Source: an uncultured Geobacter sp. (lineage in GTDB: Bacteria; Desulfobacterota; Desulfuromonadia; Geobacterales; Geobacteraceae). Taken from it: 64,000 nucleotides of DNA. Under the pieces are notes generated by a model that was not told the origin of the DNA, ran no database searches, and was given only the letters and a program-made list of their open reading frames with translations. Positions 22,350-31,345 of the stretch are shown here, piece by piece (the stretch's first letter is position 1; each line of letters opens with the position of its first letter). The position numbers and the translations under genes are program-made. The DNA is taken from assembly GCA_937886325.1 (NCBI GenBank), contig CALABV010000174.1, forward strand, positions 1 to 64,000. The letters are read 5' to 3'.

Positions 22350-23465
22350 ATGAACCCCAGAATTACAGATATTGTTGAAATAATTAATAGAATAGCCCCA
22401 TTCCGGCTTGCTGAGGAGTGGGACAACGTCGGCCTGCAGGTGGGTGACCCCAACGCGACGGCAGCAAAGATCATGGTTGCTCTCGACGCCGGAAAAGAGG
22501 CCATTGATGCCGCGGTAGACAGCGGTTGCCGGCTCCTTGTCACCCACCACCCGCTCATGCTTCGCCCTCAAAAAAAGATTGACCTCAGTGAACCCTCCGG
22601 CGCCCTCATCGGCAAGGCGTTGCAACACTCCCTGAATATCGTTTCCCTTCATACAAATTTCGATATCGCCCCTGGCGGCGTCAATGACCTTCTTGCCGCG
22701 CGACTGGGACTCGTTTCCACGACTCCACTTTCCGTCACAAGCGTTGATGGATTGGTCAAGCTTGCCGTTTTTGTGCCGAAAGGGCATGAGGAAAAGGTCA
22801 TGCAGGCCCTTTTTCAGTTCAGCGGATTCATCGGCAACTACAGTGAATGTTCTTTTCAGGTCCCTGGCACGGGCACGTTCAAACCCCTCGCCGGCGCCGC
22901 GCCGTTCCTTGGCTCAATCGGTACGCGTGAATATGCGGAGGAGACGCGGATTGAGGTCCTGCTCCGGGCCGAAGACGCTGCTGCCGCCCGCGCTGCCCTG
23001 TTGGCCGCCCATCCCTATGAGGAGCCGGCGTTTGACCTGTACCCCCTGATGAACGAGGGTCGGCGGGAAGGGCTCGGCAGGATCGGGGAACTGCCGTCCG
23101 CGGTTTCGCTGGAATGCCTGGTCGCCCGTCTCAAAGGGGAGTTTTCTCTTGAGGGTGTGCGCTATGTAGGTGAAGGGAGCCGGAGTGTTCGGAAAATTGC
23201 GCTGTGCGGCGGCAGCGGTTCCTCGCTTTTGAGGGATGCTCATCGCCAAGGGGCTGACGTTCTGGTGACCGGTGACGTGAAATACCATGAGGCGCGTGAG
23301 GCGCAGATGCTTGGTTTGTGTTTGATTGATTTGGGGCACTTTGCTTCGGAAATTCTCATGGTGGATGGATTTATTGCGCGGTTGGAAGTAGAGTTGCGCG
23401 TGCGCGGGTTGACCGCGGAACTGATAGCGTGCAAGGAAGAACGGGACCCGTATCGGTACCGGTAA
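22350..23465 (+). CDS. Nif3-like dinuclear metal centre protein (YqfO type)
   Basis: This 371-residue protein belongs to the Nif3/DUF34 family, toroidal hexamers with a dinuclear metal site. The N-terminal half shows AEEWDNVGLQVGDP and the metal-binding LLVTHHPLML; the C-terminal half shows VTGDVKYHEAREAQ and DLGHFASE. A middle insertion (about 135-235, with RTEVLLRAEDAAAARAALLAAHPYEEPAFDLYPL-like sequence) corresponds to the CutA-like domain of the B. subtilis YqfO branch. Its cellular role is unsettled. The start at 22350 follows GGGAA; an ATG at 22323 lies inside the terminator stem and is rejected. Confidence 0.88.
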   Translation: MNPRITDIVEIINRIAPFRLAEEWDNVGLQVGDPNATAAKIMVALDAGKEAIDAAVDSGCRLLVTHHPLMLRPQKKIDLSEPSGALIGKALQHSLNIVSLHTNFDIAPGGVNDLLAARLGLVSTTPLSVTSVDGLVKLAVFVPKGHEEKVMQALFQFSGFIGNYSECSFQVPGTGTFKPLAGAAPFLGSIGTREYAEETRIEVLLRAEDAAAARAALLAAHPYEEPAFDLYPLMNEGRREGLGRIGELPSAVSLECLVARLKGEFSLEGVRYVGEGSRSVRKIALCGGSGSSLLRDAHRQGADVLVTGDVKYHEAREAQMLGLCLIDLGHFASEILMVDGFIARLEVELRVRGLTAELIACKEERDPYRYR

Positions 23466-23522
23466 TCCCGAGAAGACACATTTCAGAGTTCTGTACCGTG
23501 AAGGAGAAACAGGAGGTAGGTT

Positions 23523-24248
23523 TTGGGCAAAAACGTAAAAGTGCTGGCGCAGTTGCAGGAGATCGATCTGAAGATAGACTCCGCGCGCGGTGAGAAGCAG
23601 TCCTTTCAGGAAGGCATTTCCGCTCTGGAAACAAAGGTTGAGGAAATGCGGCAGGATATTGCCTGTCAGACTGCCGAACTGGAGGCTGTGGAAGGAGAAA
23701 AGAGGGCTCTTGAAGAGAATATCGCCGCGGAAACGGATGCTATAGCAAGATCCGAGACCCGGTTGCGCGATATCAAGACCCAAAAGGAATACCAGGCCGT
23801 ATCAAAGGAGATAGCCGCGGCAAAAAAGGTGAAAAGCGAAGTCGAAGAGCAGATACTCCAGATAATCACGCGGAGTGATGCCCTGAAGGCTGCAATTAGC
23901 GACAGAGAACGGGAGTTACAGGAACTTGAGACAGCATCGGGCGGTCAGAAGGGTGAGTTGCTCGCCCGCATCGAGAAGCTCGATGCGATTATTGACGAGA
24001 ATCTTGCATCCCGAGAGGCGACCGCTCAGGCGATTTCCCCATCCATGATAAAGAAATACACGATGCTGCGCGAGAGGCGTCAGGGAGTCGCCATTGTCGA
24101 GGCGAGAAACGGTTCATGCCTTGGGTGCAATATGAACCTTCCGCCGCAGGTTTTCAACAGCCTGTTCAAGATAGACAGCCTGGTTGCCTGTCCGCACTGC
24201 CAGCGATTGCTTTTCCTTCGACCTGAAGGAGAAGACACGATACGCTGA
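23523..24248 (+). CDS. Coiled-coil protein with C-terminal C4 zinc ribbon (COG1579 type)
   Basis: This 241-residue protein is a long, charged, heptad-rich coiled coil (about 1-180) followed by a C4 zinc ribbon whose cysteines are in SCLGCNMNLP and VACPHCQRLL. It matches the COG1579 family of predicted nucleic-acid-binding zinc-ribbon proteins often found beside a Nif3-like gene, as here. The start is a TTG at 23523 with AGGAGG six bases upstream. It lies 57 bp after the Nif3-like stop and 86 bp before the RNase P RNA; the neighbourhood suggests an RNA- or translation-related task. Confidence 0.82.
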   Translation: MGKNVKVLAQLQEIDLKIDSARGEKQSFQEGISALETKVEEMRQDIACQTAELEAVEGEKRALEENIAAETDAIARSETRLRDIKTQKEYQAVSKEIAAAKKVKSEVEEQILQIITRSDALKAAISDRERELQELETASGGQKGELLARIEKLDAIIDENLASREATAQAISPSMIKKYTMLRERRQGVAIVEARNGSCLGCNMNLPPQVFNSLFKIDSLVACPHCQRLLFLRPEGEDTIR

Positions 24249-24334
24249 GTCGAAGAGATATTCAAACTGGAAAATGAGTGACGGAAAGCATGCTGCCATC
24301 AGGGGCTTGCTTGCCGGTTTTTCATAGACATTTG

Positions 24335-24711
24335 CTTGGTCAAAGCAGGCCAGATGGTCGCTGCCCGTGTATCGGGGAGAGGAAAGTCCGGGCTCCGCAG
24401 GGCATGGTGCTGGATAACATCCAGCGGGGGTGACCCCAGGGAAAGTGCCACAGAGAGCAGACCGCCCGCTACGGCGGGTAAGGGTGAAAGGGTGAGGTAA
24501 GAGCTTACCAGGCTCGATGGCGACATCGAGTGCTCGGTAAACCCCACCAGGAGCAAGGCCGAATAGGGAAGCGGTAAGGACTGCCCGTCCGAGCTTCCGG
24601 GTTGGCTGCTTGACACCGTCGGTAACGGCGGTGCTAGAGGAATGACCGTCGCCCGTTGCGGGGTAACCCGCCACGGGAACAGAACCCGGCTTATGGGCTG
24701 CTTTGACCAAG
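24335..24711 (+). ncRNA. rnpB: RNase P RNA, bacterial type A
   Basis: The ~377-nt RNA has the closing P1 helix formed by CTTGGTCAAAGCAG at the 5' end and CTGCTTTGACCAAG at the 3' end. Conserved core elements are visible: GAGGAAAGTCCGGGCTCC (CR-I), the ACAGAGAGCAGACCGCC segment (CR-II/III), the GGTAAGGGTGAAAGGGTG stretch, AGAGGAATGACCGTC (CR-IV) and ACAGAACCCGGCTTATGGGC (CR-V). The RNA processes 5' leaders of pre-tRNAs with RnpA. Exact ends are estimated from P1 pairing. It is on the same strand as its neighbours. Confidence 0.96.
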
Positions 24712-24748
24712 ACTGATTCGCCATGGTCCGCTGAGGACGGGAGAGTGT

Positions 24749-25294
24749 TTGACCGATCAAGAGATGTGGGACAATGCGGTCGCCGTTGTCAGGCGCGAAT
24801 ATACTGCCCTCCCCGTTGAGTTGAAGGCCGAGGTGGGGGCGACGGCTGATTTGATTCGACGCAAGAAAGAAGAAATATTTTCACTAACGGAGAATAAGGG
24901 CGCCCCGGAGCTCTGCGGGAACTGTGGTGGCGCCTGCTGCGCACGGGGAAAGTATCATTTTACGGTGGTTGATCTGCTCGTATTCTTTTCCGGTAATGTA
25001 ACGCTTTTCACACCGTCATTTCATGGAGATCTCTGTCCCTATATGGGGAATGGAAAGTGTCTCATGCCCCCCTCCTTCCGTCCCCTGACCTGTATTGTCT
25101 TTCACTGCGAGACTTTGGAGAACCTTTTGTCATCCGTGGAGCTCGAGCGCATGTATGCTCTTGAGCGCGGGTTGCGTGACCATTACGCGCATCTGGAGTC
25201 TTTGTTCGGCACACGCTTTACGCAAGGCCTGCTTCTGAATTATTCAGGGTATCTTCATGGGCGGCACAGCGGGATTCTGACTATAAACTGTTGA
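24749..25294 (+). CDS. YkgJ-family cysteine-cluster protein
   Basis: This 181-residue protein carries the putative zinc- or iron-chelating cysteine cluster of the YkgJ/Fli-B-type family: CGNCGGACC near residue 56-64, then LCPYMGNGKCLMPPSFRPLTC and VFHC. The start is probably the TTG at 24749 with GGGAG upstream; an in-frame ATG at 24764 has no site. It begins 37 bp after the RNase P RNA. No membrane segment is seen. The metal bound and the biochemical role are not known for this family. Confidence 0.72.
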   Translation: MTDQEMWDNAVAVVRREYTALPVELKAEVGATADLIRRKKEEIFSLTENKGAPELCGNCGGACCARGKYHFTVVDLLVFFSGNVTLFTPSFHGDLCPYMGNGKCLMPPSFRPLTCIVFHCETLENLLSSVELERMYALERGLRDHYAHLESLFGTRFTQGLLLNYSGYLHGRHSGILTINC

Positions 25295-25318
25295 AATATT
25301 CTTCCGGAGGGAGGGCTC

Positions 25319-25669
25319 ATGGCAACCTCGATATCTGATCTGGTTATTGTCTACATAGAGAACAAGCCGTCTTTTTTTGCCCGAATTGAAGACATCAGGC
25401 CGGATGTGAAGCCCGGATGGTGGCAGGTTACCTTGCTTGTGCTGACGACCCCCCCGCAGGTCTTCACGTGGATACTGGAGGAGAGCCAGATAAATGGTGA
25501 GCCGTTCACGATGGGCGGGACCCCTGTTTTCATGGAAAAGGTGGTTTCTCCTGTTGTACGTGATGGTGCGCACGATTCGAAACTCCATCCAGAGGAAGAC
25601 TCGGTGGGTGTCGAAAAAAAGGAGGGGGAGAAAGTCGTCTCCCTGCTTGATCGAAAAAAGAAACCATGA
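25319..25669 (+). CDS. Conserved hypothetical protein
   Basis: This 116-residue protein was not recognised. The first ~75 residues look like a compact beta-rich domain with a run of aromatic residues (PGWWQVTLLVL), and the last ~40 are charged and probably disordered (ending LLDRKKKP). A strong GGAGGGAGGG site precedes the ATG, and it starts 24 bp after the YkgJ-like stop, so the two are probably cotranscribed. No cysteine, signal or membrane segment gives a clue to function. Confidence 0.6.
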   Translation: MATSISDLVIVYIENKPSFFARIEDIRPDVKPGWWQVTLLVLTTPPQVFTWILEESQINGEPFTMGGTPVFMEKVVSPVVRDGAHDSKLHPEEDSVGVEKKEGEKVVSLLDRKKKP

Positions 25670-25683
25670 CCGGGCTTTTGGCG

Positions 25684-25711
25684 CCGGACTCGGGAAGGCC
25701 GGGTCCGGTTT
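25684..25711 (+). terminator. Terminator-like hairpin before the dcw cluster
   Basis: CCGGACTCGG (25684-25693) pairs with CCGGGTCCGG (25699-25708; one T-G wobble) around a 5-nt loop, followed by a short TTT. It probably ends the YkgJ-like transcript. The remaining 25712-25913 stretch shows no gene. Confidence 0.5.
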
Positions 25712-25913
25712 GAAAGGACCGCCCGGCTGTTCCCTTTCTCTTGTGCGTCCGGCATGTGTACTACCTTGAATATGTAAGAAATCTTTATTAAAGCGTGCTG
25801 CAATGACACTGTATGAAACCCTTTCGCGACAGAGCTCCCTTCCTTGCTCCGGAACGTCTGATAACTCCCTGGAAAATCGCGGTAAAATTCTCTTTTTTCG
25901 CAATACTTTTGCC

Positions 25914-25942
25914 TTGACACACCCCTGCCCCTCTAGTATAGT
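25914..25942 (+). promoter_or_regulatory. Main promoter of the dcw cluster (Pmra)
   Basis: TTGACA (25914-25919), a 17-bp spacer and TATAGT (25937-25942) form a near-perfect sigma70 promoter 56 bp before mraZ. No other promoter of this strength was seen until after ftsZ. Confidence 0.8.
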
Positions 25943-25950
25943 TTTGCCCT

Positions 25951-25980
25951 AAAGTGGTAAAAAGTGGAAATATGTGGTAA
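25951..25980 (+). promoter_or_regulatory. Putative MraZ operator, three direct repeats
   Basis: GTGGT, GTGGA and GTGGT begin at 25954, 25964 and 25974, an exact 10-bp period placing them on one face of the helix, directly downstream of the -10 box. MraZ is known to bind TGGG-type direct repeats of this period in its own promoter, so this is the expected autoregulatory site, here with GTGG(T/A) cores. Confidence 0.7.
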
Positions 25981-25997
25981 CGGGTGCTGGAGGGGTA

Positions 25998-26480
25998 ATG
26001 TTTCGGGGGGTAACTTCGACCACCATCGATGCGAAAGGGAGAACGAGTCTTCCGTCCAAATTCCGTGAAGTCCTTACGGAAAAATTTGGCGATGAACGGT
26101 TTTTTCTCACCAATTCGAACCCCGTAAGACTGGAAAACGGAGTTTCCTGCTTCGGTCTTGCCATCTATCCATACCGTGAATTTCTTGCCTTGGAGTCAAA
26201 GCTTGAGAGCGGGGCCGGCCTTGGCCTCTCCTCCGCGGAGCTTGCCGCCGTCATACGAAGAATAATCGCCCCCGCCACGGAGTGTGCTCCCGACAAGCTC
26301 GGACGGATCCTGATCCCTCCCCAGCTCCGCAGGAATGCAGGGCTGGAGAGAGAGATAGTCTTCGCAGGGATGATGAAAAAGGCTGAAATCTGGAGCCTTG
26401 AGGAATGGGGCAAGGTGGAGCAGCAGGATATCCAGGTTTTCCCGTCCAATTCTCAGGCTCTCGCCGATTTGGGTCTGTAG
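25998..26480 (+). CDS. mraZ: MraZ, transcriptional regulator of the dcw cluster
   Basis: MraZ (160 residues) is an AbrB-like protein with two tandem swapped-hairpin domains that form a ring and bind repeats upstream of its own gene. The first domain begins MFRGVTSTTIDAKGRTSLPSKFRE; the second contains DKLGRILIPPQLRR. The ATG at 25998 is chosen because TGGAGGGG precedes it; the frame is open upstream to 25974 across the operator. Its TAG overlaps the GTG start of rsmH. Confidence 0.95.
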   Translation: MFRGVTSTTIDAKGRTSLPSKFREVLTEKFGDERFFLTNSNPVRLENGVSCFGLAIYPYREFLALESKLESGAGLGLSSAELAAVIRRIIAPATECAPDKLGRILIPPQLRRNAGLEREIVFAGMMKKAEIWSLEEWGKVEQQDIQVFPSNSQALADLGL

Positions 26481-27418
26481 TGGGAGCGTTTTCGCACACA
26501 ACCGTTTTGTATGACGAGGTACTCCGCCTGCTGGCGCCGCGGCCGGGGGGCGTGTATGTGGATGGCACCCTCGGCGGGGGTGGTCATGCGCTCGGTATTC
26601 TTCAAGCATCTTCTCCTGACGGCATGCTCCTTGGTTTCGACCGGGATGAGGACGCGTTGGCGGCGGCATCCCGGAGGCTGTCTCCTTTTGAGGGCCGTGT
26701 GCGGATGTTTCACGCAAACTTTACCCGGCTCACTGAAACGTTGATACAGGAAGGTATAGCGGCGGTTGACGGAATGGTCCTTGACCTCGGGGTTTCCTCC
26801 CATCAATTGGACACCGGGGAGAGGGGTTTCAGTTTTCAGCAGGATGCTCCCCTGGATATGCGAATGGATGCGACATCGGGGAGGACTGCCGCCGACCTGG
26901 TTAATTCTCTTCCGGAACAGGAGCTTGAACGAATTATTCGTGAGTTCGGTGAAGAGCGATGGGCGAGGAGAATCGCTTCTGTAATCGCCGCTGAGCGAAG
27001 GACTGCTCCGATTCTCACGACATTGCAGCTTGCGGGTATCGTCTCGAGGTCGATTCCCCGGGCGAAATGGGAAGCCAGACTGCACCCGGCAACGAGGACC
27101 TTTCAGGCGATTCGCATCGCCGTAAACGAGGAACTCGAGAGCCTTGAAAAAGGACTGAGAGCAGGTGTTGAGATCCTTGCGCGAGGAGGGCGGCTGGCTG
27201 TCATCTCGTTCCATTCCCTGGAAGACAGGATCGTGAAAAACACCTTCAACGAACTGGCCAAAGGGTGCGTATGTCTTAAAGATGCCCCTCGTTGCGTCTG
27301 CGGGAGGCTGCCGGTAGTGAAAAAGCTTACCGCTAAGCCGGTTACTGCCGGCCCGGAAGAGATTACGAATAACCCCCGTTCCCGCAGCGCAAAGTTGCGG
27401 GCCGTTGAAAAACTGTAG
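26480..27418 (+). CDS. rsmH: RsmH (MraW), 16S rRNA m4C1402 methyltransferase
   Basis: RsmH (312 residues) methylates N4 of C1402 in 16S rRNA using S-adenosylmethionine. The SAM site is VDGTLGGGGH (about 27-36), with GMVLDLGVSSHQLD and RGFSFQQDAPLDMRMD following, and a C-terminal SRSAKLRA motif. The start is a GTG at 26480 overlapping the mraZ TAG by one base (TAGTG), giving the usual N-terminus FSHTTVLYDEVL; longer reading within mraZ is not conserved. Translation is probably coupled to mraZ. Confidence 0.95.
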   Translation: MGAFSHTTVLYDEVLRLLAPRPGGVYVDGTLGGGGHALGILQASSPDGMLLGFDRDEDALAAASRRLSPFEGRVRMFHANFTRLTETLIQEGIAAVDGMVLDLGVSSHQLDTGERGFSFQQDAPLDMRMDATSGRTAADLVNSLPEQELERIIREFGEERWARRIASVIAAERRTAPILTTLQLAGIVSRSIPRAKWEARLHPATRTFQAIRIAVNEELESLEKGLRAGVEILARGGRLAVISFHSLEDRIVKNTFNELAKGCVCLKDAPRCVCGRLPVVKKLTAKPVTAGPEEITNNPRSRSAKLRAVEKL

Positions 27419-27438
27419 CTGGAAAGGAGCTGCCTCCC

Positions 27439-27774
27439 ATGTCCATCGCCAAAGTCATGTTCAGCAAGGTAGCGGCGCCGAAGAAGGCCGAGGTTTCGGT
27501 TTCGCAGAGATGGGATCTTTTGCCGTACCTGATAACCGTTCTGGCGCTCCTGACCCTTTTGTCGCTTTTTCACGTCTGGTCACGGGTAAAGGTCATTGAT
27601 CTCAATCTTCAGATTACGGAAGGGAACAGGGTTCTCAAGGAATTGCAGCAGGAGAAGAACATGCTCAGGCTGGAGGTTGCTTCGCTGAAAAATCCGGCGC
27701 GGATTGAAGCTGTCGCCAAGGGCGAGCTTGGTATGGCCCTCCCCACGGACCAGCAGGTGATCCTTGTCAAATGA
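27439..27774 (+). CDS. ftsL: FtsL-like cell division protein
   Basis: This 111-residue bitopic protein has a short cytoplasmic N-terminus, one membrane helix (about 30-48, LITVLALLTLLSLFHVW) and a periplasmic heptad-rich coiled coil. Sequence is poorly conserved in FtsL, so the call rests on topology, size and position between rsmH and ftsI. FtsL joins FtsB and FtsQ to activate FtsWI. AAAGGAG lies about ten bases before the ATG, and the end overlaps ftsI by 4 bp. Confidence 0.85.
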   Translation: MSIAKVMFSKVAAPKKAEVSVSQRWDLLPYLITVLALLTLLSLFHVWSRVKVIDLNLQITEGNRVLKELQQEKNMLRLEVASLKNPARIEAVAKGELGMALPTDQQVILVK

Positions 27775-29750
27775 AGGACTCCAGGGAAAAATGGTCACGC
27801 ATACGCATCCGGATCATCGGAGGCTTTTTTGCCGTTTTTTTTGCCCTTACCTCTGCCCGCGCCTTTTATCTGCAGATAGTCAAGGAGGATGACTGGACAA
27901 AGCGCGCGGAGAGGCAGCACCAGAAGATGGTCCCCCTCACCCCTGCCCGTGGAACCATCTATGACAGCACCGGCGCACCCCTTGCCGTTTCCGTGGAGGT
28001 CGATTCCTGTTTCGCTGAACCCGCCGTAATCGGGGATGTGGAAAAGGCCGCTTCCTCACTTGCTCCTCTTCTCGGGATGCCCCGGGATGTCGTTGCGAAG
28101 AAACTGTCGGGCAAAAAAAGCTTTGTATGGCTTCAGCGACAGATCACCCCTGAATTGACGCGGAGAATAAAGGAACTGAAGATCAGCGGGATAGGATTCG
28201 TGAAAGAGTCACGGAGGTTTTATCCCAATTCCGAGGTGGCTGCCCATGTCATCGGGTTCACCGGATTGGATCCGGAAGGACTGGAAGGAATCGAACTGGG
28301 ATTTAACAGGCAGATCCTGGGAAGCACCGGCTACATGGTCACCGAGAGGGATGCCCTCGGTCGTGAGATCGCCCTGGTGGGCACGGTAATCAAAAAGGCC
28401 TCCAAAGGATACAACGTCACCCTGACGCTGGATAAAAACATCCAATATATAGCGGAGAAGGAGCTTGCCAAGGCGGTGACGGAAAGCCGGGCCGTCGGCG
28501 GAATCGCGCTCGTCATGGAGCCGCAGACCGGAAAGATCCTCGCGATGGCTTCAAGTCCGACCTTTAATCCCAATGCTTTTCGCCGCTATCCCCACGACTC
28601 CCTGCGCAACCGGGCCATCGCCGACAGTTTCGAGCCCGGTTCGACGATGAAGGTGTTTCTCATGGCGACCGCTCTTGAGGAAAAAGTCGTCGGGCCGAAC
28701 GACAGTTTCAATTGTGAGAACGGAAGCTACGCCATCGGGGGGCGTGTGATTCACGATACACATAAATACGGTTCGCTCAGGGTATCGGACATCCTGAAGT
28801 ACTCCAGCAATATCGGGTCCGCCAAGGTCGGAAGCAGGCTCGGTCCGCAGCGGGTATTCGACGGTCTGAAGAAATTCGGTTTCGGTGAGATTTCAGGCAT
28901 CGATCTTCCCGGTGAGGTTGCCGGCTATATGCGCCCCCGGAGCGGTTGGGGCAGTCTCGACCTGGCGACCATTTCCTTCGGCCAGGGAATATCGGTCTCT
29001 TCCCTGCAACTGGTTGCCGCCGTCTCGGCCATCGCCAACGGCGGCATGCTCATGAAGCCATATCTGGTAGAGAGGATAAGCGATGATTCGGGAACGGTTA
29101 TCCGACAGTTTTCCCCCCAGATCCGGCGCAGGGTGCTTTCGTCCGATACTTCCCGGGCAATGGCGAAAATGATGGTCGGTGTCACGACGGAAGGCGGAAC
29201 CGGCCTGAACGCCGCTGTTGACGGATACCGCGTCGCGGGAAAAACCGGTACCGCCCAGAAGGTCGACGCCCTCACGAAGTGCTACTCCGCAAGCAAACGG
29301 ACCGCTTCATTTATCGGCTTTGTCCCGGCGGATAATCCGCGTCTGGCAATCCTGGTTGTCGTCGATGAACCGAAGACGAACGTGTACGGAGGCGTCGTCG
29401 CCGCCCCCGCTTTTCGTGAGATTGCCTTCCAGTCCCTGTGTTATCTGAAGGTCCCTCCCACTGGTCCGGTGAAAGCGAAAGCGAAGACACCCGAAACCCG
29501 TGAAGAAGCAAAACCCCGTCCCGACGAGGCGGTCACTGTCGCTGAAGGGGCCATCGATGAAGGGACTTCGGGAGTGGTCATGCCTAATTTCCAGGGAATG
29601 AGCATTCGCCAGGTTCTCCAGTATATGGAAAAGAATTCTCTGAATGTGAAGATTGTGGGGAGCGGCCGGGCCGTTGAACAGAATCCCCTTCCAGGCCGGA
29701 GAATCAGCGCGGGGGACCAGGTCTGGGTCAAGTTCGTTCCCTCCGCATGA
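27771..29750 (+). CDS. ftsI: FtsI-type peptidoglycan D,D-transpeptidase (PBP3) with PASTA domain
   Basis: This 659-residue class B penicillin-binding protein makes septal peptidoglycan cross-links. An N-terminal membrane helix (about 15-36) is followed by the PBP dimerisation region (ARGTIYDSTGAPLA) and the transpeptidase domain with Ser291-x-x-Lys294 (STMK), SSN (345-347) and Lys491-Thr-Gly. A linker rich in Lys, Glu and Pro (about 562-592) leads to one C-terminal PASTA domain (about 597-657), a feature more typical of Gram-positive PBPs but also present in related Desulfuromonadia as far as I recall. The ATGA overlap with ftsL couples translation. A sporulation-specific SpoVD role is excluded by context. 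Confidence 0.94.
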   Translation: MKDSREKWSRIRIRIIGGFFAVFFALTSARAFYLQIVKEDDWTKRAERQHQKMVPLTPARGTIYDSTGAPLAVSVEVDSCFAEPAVIGDVEKAASSLAPLLGMPRDVVAKKLSGKKSFVWLQRQITPELTRRIKELKISGIGFVKESRRFYPNSEVAAHVIGFTGLDPEGLEGIELGFNRQILGSTGYMVTERDALGREIALVGTVIKKASKGYNVTLTLDKNIQYIAEKELAKAVTESRAVGGIALVMEPQTGKILAMASSPTFNPNAFRRYPHDSLRNRAIADSFEPGSTMKVFLMATALEEKVVGPNDSFNCENGSYAIGGRVIHDTHKYGSLRVSDILKYSSNIGSAKVGSRLGPQRVFDGLKKFGFGEISGIDLPGEVAGYMRPRSGWGSLDLATISFGQGISVSSLQLVAAVSAIANGGMLMKPYLVERISDDSGTVIRQFSPQIRRRVLSSDTSRAMAKMMVGVTTEGGTGLNAAVDGYRVAGKTGTAQKVDALTKCYSASKRTASFIGFVPADNPRLAILVVVDEPKTNVYGGVVAAPAFREIAFQSLCYLKVPPTGPVKAKAKTPETREEAKPRPDEAVTVAEGAIDEGTSGVVMPNFQGMSIRQVLQYMEKNSLNVKIVGSGRAVEQNPLPGRRISAGDQVWVKFVPSA

Positions 29751-29812
29751 TGCGGGGGCTTGTCGGAGTTGGGAAGGCGGGCTCCGCGGAGCGCCGTTAC
29801 TGAGAGGTTACA

Positions 29813-31345
29813 ATGCGGTTTGTCCAGTTGCTTCAATCCATAGGTAAACCGGTGGCAATCACCGGAAATACGGATGTGGAGATCCGCGACCTCTTCTATG
29901 ACTCCCGTAAAGTTGAACCTGGCGGACTGTTTTTCGCCCTTCGCGGAGCCGCCGTTGATGGGCATCGATTCCTTCAACGGGCGGTGGAAGCGGGAGCCTC
30001 GGCCCTCGTTGTGGAAGATGCAACCGACGTCCCGCCGGGTGTGCCGTGCGCGACCGTCAGGGACGCGCGCCGTGCCATGTCACTGATGGCTGCCGCTTTC
30101 TACGGTAATCCCACGGACGGCGTACCCCTTGTCGGCATTACCGGGACCAACGGCAAGACCACTACCACCTATCTCATCGAATCCATGCTGGAAAAATCCG
30201 GCATCCCGACCGCGGTGCTCGGGACGATTAACTATCGATTCCGGGACACCACCCTTCCTGCTCCCAATACCACCCCCGAATCCGTGGATCTGCAGGCGAC
30301 TCTCCGTCAGCTCGTAAATCTCGGCGCCCGGGGCGTTGTCATGGAGGTCTCCTCCCATGCGCTGGAGCAGCGGCGCGTAGACGGCTGCAAGTTCGATGTC
30401 GGCATCTTCACGAACCTGACGCGGGACCACCTGGACTATCATCATGACATGGATTCCTATCGCGCCAGCAAGCAGCGGTTTTTCTCCGAGCTCCTGGCTC
30501 CGGACGGGGTAAAGCCCTCCAGGTCGGCGGTGGTGAATATCGACGACCCGGCCGGTTTTCAGTTCGTAGAGGTCTCCGCGTGTCCGGTAATCACCTATGG
30601 TCTCGCCCCCGATGTCCGGATCAGCGCACGGAATGTGGTTTTCTCAACCGGCGGCATTTCCGGGACCCTGTGTACGCCTGCCGGAGAGACTGCCTTTTCC
30701 TCTCAGCTTCTCGGCCGCTTCAATCTCTACAATATTCTCGCCGCTTCTTCGGCAGCCTTTGCCCTCGGGGTTCCGCTTCAGGCGATTCAGGCCGGTATTT
30801 CCGAGCACGGCAAGGTGGAAGGGAGACTGGAGAGGGTCGAGAACGAGCGGGGCGTTACCCTCCTCGTGGACTATGCCCATACCGGCGACGCCTTGGAAAA
30901 CGTTCTCGCGACACTCAGCGAACTGGAACACGGACGGATCATCACAGTCTTCGGGTGCGGCGGTGACCGGGATCGGGGCAAGCGTCCCATCATGGGCGAG
31001 GTTGCCGTCCGGTACAGCGATCTGGCCATTGTTACGTCCGACAATCCTCGCACCGAAGAACCGGCTTCAATCATCGCCGAGGTGCGGTCAGGAATCCTTC
31101 CCCTCGGCATCAGGGAGTATGTAACCTCCGACCTTTCCGGAGGGTTCCCGGAGCGGGGATTCCTGTGCGTGGAATCGCGCCGGGAGGCGATACGTCTCGC
31201 GGTCGGTCTCGCCGAACCGGACGATATCGTACTCATCGCCGGTAAAGGTCACGAAGACTATCAGATAATCGGTACCGAGAAACACCACTTCGATGATCGT
31301 GAAGAGGCCGCCCTGGCCTTTCGGGAACAATGGGCGGCGCGATGA
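29813..31345 (+). CDS. murE: MurE, UDP-MurNAc-L-Ala-D-Glu:meso-diaminopimelate ligase
   Basis: MurE (510 residues) adds the third residue of the peptidoglycan stem peptide in the cytoplasm. The ATP loop is GTNGKTT (111-117, Lys115). The DNPRTEEP motif (from Asp410) is the signature of the enzymes that add meso-diaminopimelate rather than lysine, so DAP-type peptidoglycan is predicted. GAGAGG precedes the ATG. The gene overlaps murF by 4 bp. Confidence 0.96.
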   Translation: MRFVQLLQSIGKPVAITGNTDVEIRDLFYDSRKVEPGGLFFALRGAAVDGHRFLQRAVEAGASALVVEDATDVPPGVPCATVRDARRAMSLMAAAFYGNPTDGVPLVGITGTNGKTTTTYLIESMLEKSGIPTAVLGTINYRFRDTTLPAPNTTPESVDLQATLRQLVNLGARGVVMEVSSHALEQRRVDGCKFDVGIFTNLTRDHLDYHHDMDSYRASKQRFFSELLAPDGVKPSRSAVVNIDDPAGFQFVEVSACPVITYGLAPDVRISARNVVFSTGGISGTLCTPAGETAFSSQLLGRFNLYNILAASSAAFALGVPLQAIQAGISEHGKVEGRLERVENERGVTLLVDYAHTGDALENVLATLSELEHGRIITVFGCGGDRDRGKRPIMGEVAVRYSDLAIVTSDNPRTEEPASIIAEVRSGILPLGIREYVTSDLSGGFPERGFLCVESRREAIRLAVGLAEPDDIVLIAGKGHEDYQIIGTEKHHFDDREEAALAFREQWAAR

